Of a stretch of 11,378 nt of DNA, positions 6,848 through 11,378 are shown in pieces. Positions within the stretch are counted from its first letter, which is position 1, and every line of letters begins with the position of its first letter. Made by a program: the position numbers and the translations under genes. The notes under the pieces are model-generated. The model had not been told where the DNA came from, ran no database searches, and saw only the letters and a list, made by a program, of their open reading frames with translations. This stretch comes from Chloroflexota bacterium (GTDB lineage Bacteria > Chloroflexota > Dehalococcoidia > GIF9 > UBA5629), in contig JAPLHL010000408.1 of assembly GCA_026389655.1 (NCBI GenBank), forward strand, positions 1-11,378, read 5' to 3'.

Positions 6848-6871
6848 GCGCACCTGAAGGTACGCCCCTAC
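6846..6871 (-). repeat. 26-nt hairpin repeat, copy 3
   Basis: Read on the minus strand: GTAGGGGCG start, CGCCC end, 10-bp stem with one G-T wobble, centre TC. It has 25 of 26 bases in common with copy 1 and ends 14 nt from the stop of the alpha/beta hydrolase gene. Confidence 0.8.
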
Positions 6872-6885
6872 TATAAATCACTTCA

Positions 6886-7704
6886 TCATCTCTTGCCGTG
6901 ACGCTTCATGAAGCCATTCACGAAGATCCGGGTGGAATCCATGCCTTCGATGAAGAAGCCATGGCGCTTGTCCTGGAGCAATGTCAGCTCAGCGCCGGGT
7001 ATCCTTTGTTCCAGAAACTCGCTGTTCTTGAAAGGTATTATATGGTCTGACGTGCCCGTGATAATCATGGTGGGCGCCTTGATTTTCTCCAGCCGGTCCC
7101 AGGTATCGAATTTCGAAATGGCCTCGGCCTGCCTGGCGAAAATATAGGTCGGAGTCGGGTACTCAATAGTGGCCTCGTGATACTCCTTCAATGCGTCCGG
7201 GTTCTCCTCTACGAATTCGTCCGAGCAGAAGAAGCGGAAGACCTCTCGCGATCGTTGCTCGGGAGTCATATTTTTCAGGTAATCAAAATCGTAGAGTATC
7301 TTTGCTCCCTCGGGAGTCGGCTTGATCGAATTGGGTCCCCCGGCCATGGTGCAGCCAAGGACCAGGTTTATCAACCTGTCGGCATGGTTCAGTGCAAACT
7401 CCTGGGCTATCATACCGCCCATGGAAACACCAAACACGCTGGCCCGTTTTAACGAAAGCGCATCCATAACCTTGGATACATCGTCCGCCATCTGGGACAC
7501 CGTTACCGGGGCATCCGGCTTGTCGCTTCTTCCGGTCCCACGGTTGTCAATGAGTATCACCTGGTACTGCAATTTGGCAAATTCGTTGGGCAGTTTGCCC
7601 CAATGCAAACTGTTGTGACCGTAGCCCTGGATCATAATCAGGGGATCACCCTGTCCCCCAATCTCGTAAAATATTTTCACACCGCCGACATCAGCGAATG
7701 GCAT
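6886..7704 (-). CDS. Alpha/beta hydrolase
   Basis: This 272-aa protein has the full alpha/beta hydrolase pattern: an oxyanion-hole region PLIMIQGYGHNSLHW (21-35), the DNRGTGRSDKP loop (53-63), the nucleophile elbow GVSMGG (S94), the acid D220 in TGTSDHIIP, and the general base H249 in KRHGFFIE. It has no signal peptide, so it should be cytoplasmic. Proteins of this type are often annotated as 3-oxoadipate enol-lactonase-like, esterase or C-C hydrolase, and the sequence does not let me choose. AAAGGAGG (7717-7710) with 5 nt spacing supports the ATG at 7704. A TATAAT lies upstream on the same strand. It converges with the GRE operon across the repeat region and diverges from the lipoprotein gene. 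It could act on a GRE-pathway metabolite, but the opposite orientation gives no support for that. Confidence 0.88.
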   Translation of the reverse strand: MPFADVGGVKIFYEIGGQGDPLIMIQGYGHNSLHWGKLPNEFAKLQYQVILIDNRGTGRSDKPDAPVTVSQMADDVSKVMDALSLKRASVFGVSMGGMIAQEFALNHADRLINLVLGCTMAGGPNSIKPTPEGAKILYDFDYLKNMTPEQRSREVFRFFCSDEFVEENPDALKEYHEATIEYPTPTYIFARQAEAISKFDTWDRLEKIKAPTMIITGTSDHIIPFKNSEFLEQRIPGAELTLLQDKRHGFFIEGMDSTRIFVNGFMKRHGKR

Positions 7705-7748
7705 GTTTGCCTCCTTTCAGCAATAAGTTTATCTAAAGTATCTTAAGG

Positions 7749-7754
7749 ATTATA
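7749..7754 (-). promoter_or_regulatory. -10 box of the alpha/beta hydrolase gene
   Basis: A perfect TATAAT on the minus strand, about 45 nt upstream of the ATG at 7704. I see no convincing -35 at the usual distance, so the promoter may be weak or activator-dependent. Confidence 0.4.
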
Positions 7755-7782
7755 CAGTGTCTCAATATAAAACAGAACTGAT

Positions 7783-7811
7783 TTGGAAAACGGTCATGCG
7801 CAGTATATAAT
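7783..7811 (+). promoter_or_regulatory. Promoter of the lipoprotein gene
   Basis: TTGGAA (7783-7788, 4 of 6 matches), a 17-nt spacer and a perfect TATAAT (7806-7811). Predicted start of transcription is near 7818, giving a leader of about 30 nt to the ATG at 7849. Confidence 0.55.
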
Positions 7812-7848
7812 CGCTTTAGAATAGCTTAGCAGTTTGAGAAATTGGAAG

Positions 7849-8898
7849 ATGATGAAGATCAGCACATACAAATTGATACCTGTTGCGATAGTGTTTATAG
7901 TGATTTCGGCCCTGGTCACAGGCTGTGTGCCTGTAACCGTCCCGGTTACTCAAACGCAGGAGCCGCCGAATACTACAGTATCAACTGCTCCACAATTTAC
8001 CTTTATGCCGATACAGGTATCCCCGCTGCCTGTCATTACAGGCAAAACTTTCACCATCACGATGAAAGTAAGCAATGCCGGAACAGCAGCAGGAACTTAT
8101 AAGGCAGACCTTTATATCGACGGCAGCCTGGTCAATTCCCAGGCCGTTACGGTCAATCCGGGACAGTCCGCAGACACCACTTTCCAGTCAACACTACAGG
8201 TCCCCGGCCACCACATCATCGGAATCGGGCAACAGACCCTGGATGTCACGGTAACAGACAGCCGAATCCCCGTCTCCATTAAAATCGGCAACGGGCAGAT
8301 GGACGGCTGCGACCCTGCGGCCGAGAGCGTCTCACAGGTATCAGCGGTGACAGTACAGGGCGATGGGAACATGATAAAACTCACGGCGCCGCAGGGCGGA
8401 TTCACAATAACCGGGATTAAAATCACCGGTTACATCAAGGACAGCACTTACGACTTCAATCGCGACCCTGTCATAGGGGGAGCTGGACAATGGGTGTACG
8501 GGGCAGACATAGCCCAGGCCGAACCGTACAGGCCGGATTTCTCGGTCAACATCTACGGCGACCACAGGAACAAGCTTTACTCGGGAAATTACAATAAGAG
8601 CCTGTTTACAACTACCACGAGCACCGTTACCTTGCCGGTCCCTGATATCAGGGTGGGTGGCGACTTCTATATCGAGGTACTTCCCTACAACCTCCCGAGA
8701 CTCAATGCCTCCACCGTCTGGGACCAGGACTACTGGCACCGGTATGTAGTGCACACCTGGTATTATCAACTATGCATCGGCTATGAAAGCGCCATGGAAG
8801 TACAGTCCTGGGTGTCGGAAGGCGGAAGCATCGTGCCCGACCACTATCTCACGTACAACTGGCTGATCCAGGCCGAAGGATATCAAACCGGGAATTAG
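7849..8898 (+). CDS. Membrane-anchored lipoprotein with CARDB-like domain
   Basis: About 349 aa. The N-terminus MMKISTYKLIPVAIVFIVIS is a lipoprotein signal peptide ending in the lipobox VTGC, so C26 would be lipidated by Lgt, whose gene end lies later in this window. A Thr/Pro/Val-rich linker (about 27-50) follows. Next comes a CARDB-like beta-sandwich (about 55-135) with the typical TITMKVSNAGTAAGTYKADL and VNPGQSADTTF stretches. The C-terminal half (about 140-349) is rich in Tyr, Asp and Gly and I do not recognise it; it contains QWVYGADIAQAEPYRPDFSV and DQDYWHRYVVHTWYYQL. The protein is predicted to be extracytoplasmic and anchored in the membrane. The start is uncertain: ATG at 7849 or 7852, preceded only by GGAAG, with a TTG at 7834 as an alternative. 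The role is unknown; CARDB-type domains in such proteins are generally thought to mediate adhesion or binding. Confidence 0.8.
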   Translation: MMKISTYKLIPVAIVFIVISALVTGCVPVTVPVTQTQEPPNTTVSTAPQFTFMPIQVSPLPVITGKTFTITMKVSNAGTAAGTYKADLYIDGSLVNSQAVTVNPGQSADTTFQSTLQVPGHHIIGIGQQTLDVTVTDSRIPVSIKIGNGQMDGCDPAAESVSQVSAVTVQGDGNMIKLTAPQGGFTITGIKITGYIKDSTYDFNRDPVIGGAGQWVYGADIAQAEPYRPDFSVNIYGDHRNKLYSGNYNKSLFTTTTSTVTLPVPDIRVGGDFYIEVLPYNLPRLNASTVWDQDYWHRYVVHTWYYQLCIGYESAMEVQSWVSEGGSIVPDHYLTYNWLIQAEGYQTGN

Positions 8899-8947
8899 AG
8901 CTACTGGCTTCAGATAAAATAGCCGCCCGGGAGATCAGAGCTTTCAG

Positions 8948-8958
8948 AGGAGGTGATC
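8948..8958 (+). promoter_or_regulatory. Exceptionally strong Shine-Dalgarno, start-deciding
   Basis: AGGAGGTGATC pairs over 11 nt with the usual 3' end of 16S rRNA. No ATG, GTG or TTG follows at the right distance in the frame of the downstream gene. The in-frame codon 6 nt after GGAGG is ATC at 8960. Confidence 0.7.
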
Positions 8959-8959
8959 T

Positions 8960-9457
8960 ATCAGCTCTTTAATTATTTCAATTATCCGTTATACCGTTAT
9001 AACGATCGGCATAGCATTCGGTTATTACCTGTATTTCCACTGGTCTGATGCCAGGCCTGCTATCGAGATGGTCATGCTGACCTGTGTAGCGTTTAACGGG
9101 CTGATAAGCTTTATCGCCCACGTCATCTTCCACAAAGCAGATGCCAAACGGCTGGGGTTGGAATCAGCGAACCCCGGATTCCAGTACGAGGTAGGCTTTG
9201 CAAACCTGGCAATTGGGCTTGCGGCTACTATCGCATTTTTTTACGCCTGGGGAGTAGTTGCGAACACAGTGCTGGTATTATGCTACTCGTTATATATTCT
9301 GCAGGCCGTGATATTCCACCTGTGGAGATACGTGAGCGGAGAGAAACGAAGCGCAGGTTACCTCTGGGGCAGTATTGTATTCGGCCTGCTGTATGTAGCT
9401 AATATGTTGTTTTTCGTTTTCGCTGCAATGAAGCAGGAACACCTTGCGCCTTTTTAA
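8960..9457 (+). CDS. Small polytopic membrane protein (resembles DUF6790), apparent AUC start
   Basis: About 165 aa if started at the ATC codon at 8960. An ATG at 9068 (residue 37) gives a 129-aa form but has no Shine-Dalgarno and would remove the first membrane segment. Five hydrophobic segments are seen, at about 4-26, 37-57, 79-100, 102-124 and 135-157. Between segments 2 and 3 lies FHKADAKRLGLESANPGFQYEVGFANLA, shown here only for its G-F-Q-x-E-V-G-F-A-N-L-A core, which resembles the conserved core of DUF6790 membrane proteins as I remember it. Function unknown. The upstream frame is closed by TGA at 8954, inside the Shine-Dalgarno, so no earlier start exists. It follows the lipoprotein gene by about 60 nt and may be cotranscribed with it. 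It ends 66 nt before recJ. Confidence 0.65.
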   Translation: MSSLIISIIRYTVITIGIAFGYYLYFHWSDARPAIEMVMLTCVAFNGLISFIAHVIFHKADAKRLGLESANPGFQYEVGFANLAIGLAATIAFFYAWGVVANTVLVLCYSLYILQAVIFHLWRYVSGEKRSAGYLWGSIVFGLLYVANMLFFVFAAMKQEHLAPF

Positions 9458-9468
9458 TCCTCAGTTTA

Positions 9469-9497
9469 TTTACATGACGTTCCATTTATGGTATAAC
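9469..9497 (+). promoter_or_regulatory. Extended -10 promoter of recJ
   Basis: TTTACA (9469-9474), a 17-nt spacer and TATAAC (9492-9497), with TG at 9489-9490 forming an extended -10. Predicted start of transcription is near 9504, leaving a leader of about 20 nt before the TTG start. Confidence 0.6.
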
Positions 9498-9523
9498 ACT
9501 TCGTTAGAAAGTGAAGTTACGAT

Positions 9524-11203
9524 TTGGCACATACTCATTGGAAACTCCTACCCGAAGCTAATAAACCACTGGACCACAAGGGCTTGCATGCACTTGTGGC
9601 AAAGCTGTTATATAACCGCGGAATAACCAATCCTTCAGACGCGGAGATTTTCCTTAAGGCCGATAAACGCCTTTGCATAGACCCGTTTTCACTCCCCGAC
9701 ATGCACCAGGCTGTAAACCGCGTGTATAAAGCGCTCATGTCCGGCGAAAAAATAGCTATATACGGTGATTTCGATGCGGACGGTATAACAGCCACTGCTC
9801 TGCTGGTGCAGGGACTTACAGAGATGGGCGGGGATGTCATGCCTTACATCCCGCACAGGCAACACGAGGGCTACGGCCTGAAAATACCGGCACTGGAAAA
9901 GCTGCGCAAGCAGGGCGTGAGCCTGGTGATCACTGTCGATACCGGTATAACGGCCTTTGCCGAAATCGAGAAGGCTAACAAGATGGGCCTGGATATACTG
10001 GTGACCGATCATCACGTTCCGCTGCCGGAGCTTCCCCCGGCCAAGATCATAGTAGATCCCAAGCGGACTGATTCACAATGCCCGTTCATCGAATTTGCCG
10101 GCGTGGGAGTCGCCTTTAAACTGCTTCAGGCGATGCTCTCAGGCTCCAACAAGGACGACCTTATCAACAGCTCGCTGGAACTGGTGACCCTGGGCACTAT
10201 TGCCGACATGTCGCCGCTATTGAGCGAAAACCGGCACTGGGTCAAATCAGGCCTGCACCTGCTCAACAAGACCAAGCGTGTCGGGCTGGTTGAACTGATG
10301 AATATTGCGGGAATCGAAAGGGGCAAGCTGACCGCCGAAACCGTTTCATATCAGATTGGCCCGCGCCTGAATTCGGCCGGCCGCCTTGATGACGCCGGGA
10401 CAAGCTACCAACTCCTGGTAACGCAGGATAAAGTCGAGGCGAACATGCTGGCGATGGAGCTGGAAGAGAAAAATAAAGAAAGGCAGCGCATGGTAATTGA
10501 AACTTATGAAAAGGTCCGTGCGCAGATACTGCAGGACGGTACAGACAGACCGCTATTGATGGCCTGCGATGCAGATTACCCGGCAGGCGTTATCGGACTG
10601 GTTGCAGGCAGGCTTGCCGATGAGTTCTACCGTCCCGTGATCATAGTTAAAATCGGGGCTGATACATGCAGGGGCAGCGCCAGGAGCATACAGGAATTTG
10701 ACCTGATGGCGGCCCTCAAGACATGCCATCACCTGCTTACCAAGTACGGCGGCCACGCCAGGGCGGCGGGTTTCAATGTTCCCACCCATGATCTGCCGCA
10801 GCTCCAGAAAAACCTTCGCCTGCTGGCGACGGAACAATTGACCGGCCTTGACCTCCGTCCCCATATTAATATAGACGCCGAAGTGTCCCTATCCATCTTT
10901 TCCAGAGGGGTTTTCGATGAAATACGCCACCTGGAACCTTACGGCATGGGAAACCCTGCGCCCATTTTCTTAAGCCGCAAGGTGGAGGTAGTAGAGCAGA
11001 AACTGGTCGGCGGGCAGAACGACCATATCAAATTGAAATTAAAGCAGGACGGAATAGTCTGGGATACCATAGGTTTCCGCCTCGGCAGCTATATAGGAGA
11101 ACTGGCCCGTCATATAGACATCGTTTACAGCGTGGAAGTGGACAACTTCAACGGCAAGGGGCAGCTAAGGCTTAACCTGCTTGATTTTGCCCGTTCTTAT
11201 TAG
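9524..11203 (+). CDS. recJ: Single-stranded-DNA-specific exonuclease RecJ
   Basis: This 559-aa 5'-3' single-strand exonuclease of the DHH superfamily acts in recombination and mismatch/base-excision repair. Catalytic motifs in order: YGDFDADG (D82/D84/D86), TVDTG (D139), TDHH (D162-H163-H164) and GTIADMSP (D228), which are the metal ligands expected. These are followed by RLNSAGRLDDA (281-291), and the DHHA1 domain with RGSARSIQEFDL (383-394) and KYGGHARAAGF (407-417). The C-terminal OB-like part begins near EPYGMGNPAP (471-480). Length is usual for RecJ. The start is a TTG at 9524; an in-frame TGA at 9512 blocks extension, and HWKLLPEA immediately after matches the usual RecJ N-terminus (W-x-L). 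The Shine-Dalgarno is weak. It has its own promoter, and its last 32 nt overlap the convergent lgt gene. Confidence 0.95.
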   Translation: MAHTHWKLLPEANKPLDHKGLHALVAKLLYNRGITNPSDAEIFLKADKRLCIDPFSLPDMHQAVNRVYKALMSGEKIAIYGDFDADGITATALLVQGLTEMGGDVMPYIPHRQHEGYGLKIPALEKLRKQGVSLVITVDTGITAFAEIEKANKMGLDILVTDHHVPLPELPPAKIIVDPKRTDSQCPFIEFAGVGVAFKLLQAMLSGSNKDDLINSSLELVTLGTIADMSPLLSENRHWVKSGLHLLNKTKRVGLVELMNIAGIERGKLTAETVSYQIGPRLNSAGRLDDAGTSYQLLVTQDKVEANMLAMELEEKNKERQRMVIETYEKVRAQILQDGTDRPLLMACDADYPAGVIGLVAGRLADEFYRPVIIVKIGADTCRGSARSIQEFDLMAALKTCHHLLTKYGGHARAAGFNVPTHDLPQLQKNLRLLATEQLTGLDLRPHINIDAEVSLSIFSRGVFDEIRHLEPYGMGNPAPIFLSRKVEVVEQKLVGGQNDHIKLKLKQDGIVWDTIGFRLGSYIGELARHIDIVYSVEVDNFNGKGQLRLNLLDFARSY

Positions 11204-11378
11204 CTTCAACAGCCTCTGTTATGGGTGCTGCCGTTTTATACCTGATTACTTTAACCACCAGCAAGATCACTGCTATCGCCACCACTGGAATATCGATTAT
11301 CTGCGCTTCAGGCAAACCAAACATGAATGGGGTAGTATCACCCCGGAAGAAACGGACAGCGAAGTCACCCACTCCAAA
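11172..11378 (-). CDS. lgt: Prolipoprotein diacylglyceryl transferase Lgt, C-terminal part (5' end off window)
   Basis: The 68 visible residues run in from the right edge. FGVGDFAVRFFRGD matches the late Lgt signature (R/D-F-x-[IV]-E/R-F-[FL]-R-x-D), then GLPEAQIIDIP fits the G-L-x-x-x-Q-x-[LI]-S-I-P segment that starts the last transmembrane helix (VVAIAVILLVVKVI). A polar tail of about 19 residues ends the protein. Lgt transfers diacylglycerol from phosphatidylglycerol to lipobox cysteines at the membrane, and the lipoprotein at 7849-8898 would be a substrate. An Arg replaces the usual Glu before FFR, as judged from memory of the E. coli protein. The stop lies inside the 3' end of recJ, a 32-nt tail-to-tail overlap. 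Confidence 0.78.
   Translation of the reverse strand, partial: FGVGDFAVRFFRGDTTPFMFGLPEAQIIDIPVVAIAVILLVVKVIRYKTAAPITEAVEANKNGQNQAG

Noticed and set aside
8953..9047. A GTG-started 31-codon frame inside the strong Shine-Dalgarno
   Set aside because: The GTG lies within the ribosome site itself, so it has none of its own, and the product lacks any pattern, whereas the +ATC frame gives a continuous membrane protein.
1..11378. CRISPR array, tRNA, rRNA, insertion sequence or transposase gene
   Set aside because: No regularly spaced repeats, no RNA gene I could recognise, and no transposase motifs were found on reading the window.

Overview
The window looks like chromosome from a strictly anaerobic bacterium of moderate GC content. 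Anaerobiosis follows from the centrepiece, a glycyl radical enzyme (GRE) with its radical-SAM activase; glycyl radicals are destroyed by oxygen. Other content (methylthiotransferase mtaB, recJ, lgt, a CARDB-type lipoprotein, a small polytopic membrane protein, and scattered 26-nt hairpin repeats) would fit Chloroflexota, perhaps class Dehalococcoidia. That placement is an impression from gene style, not a demonstrated assignment.

Layout. (1) Positions 1-2095, minus strand: an apparent operon mtaB -> DUF167/YggU -> transglutaminase-like protein (cut by the window edge), driven by a near-consensus promoter that leaves only about 10 nt of leader. (2) Positions 2096-2280: a divergent control region with back-to-back promoters for mtaB and for the GRE operon. 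(3) Positions 2281-6709, plus strand: a tight three-gene operon of an 838-aa GRE, its activating enzyme with two ferredoxin-type cluster motifs, and a tandem split-barrel (pyridoxamine-phosphate-oxidase-like) protein. The gaps are 10 and 12 nt. (4) Positions 6710-6885: an intergenic region between convergent genes holding three 26-nt hairpin repeats, with an 11-bp inverted repeat around the middle one. (5) Positions 6886-7704, minus: an alpha/beta hydrolase. (6) Positions 7705-7848: a second divergent promoter region. (7) Positions 7849-9457, plus: a lipoprotein, then a small membrane protein that seems to lack an ordinary start codon but has an 11-nt Shine-Dalgarno match. (8) Positions 9469-11203, plus: recJ with its own extended -10 promoter. 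(9) Positions 11172-11378, minus: the 3' end of lgt, overlapping the end of recJ.

The most interesting unit is the GRE cassette. Its catalytic motif (Gly-Cys-Leu-Glu) and a second glutamate (E584) line up with the Cys503/Glu505/Glu637 set of 4-hydroxyphenylacetate decarboxylase rather than with pyruvate formate-lyase or the benzylsuccinate synthases. No decarboxylase small subunit is encoded here, and the third gene is not a partner I know from described GRE operons. The substrate cannot be read from this sequence. The lipoprotein and Lgt are functionally linked, since Lgt lipidates lipobox cysteines. The remaining genes are housekeeping (tRNA modification, recombination and repair) or of unknown function.
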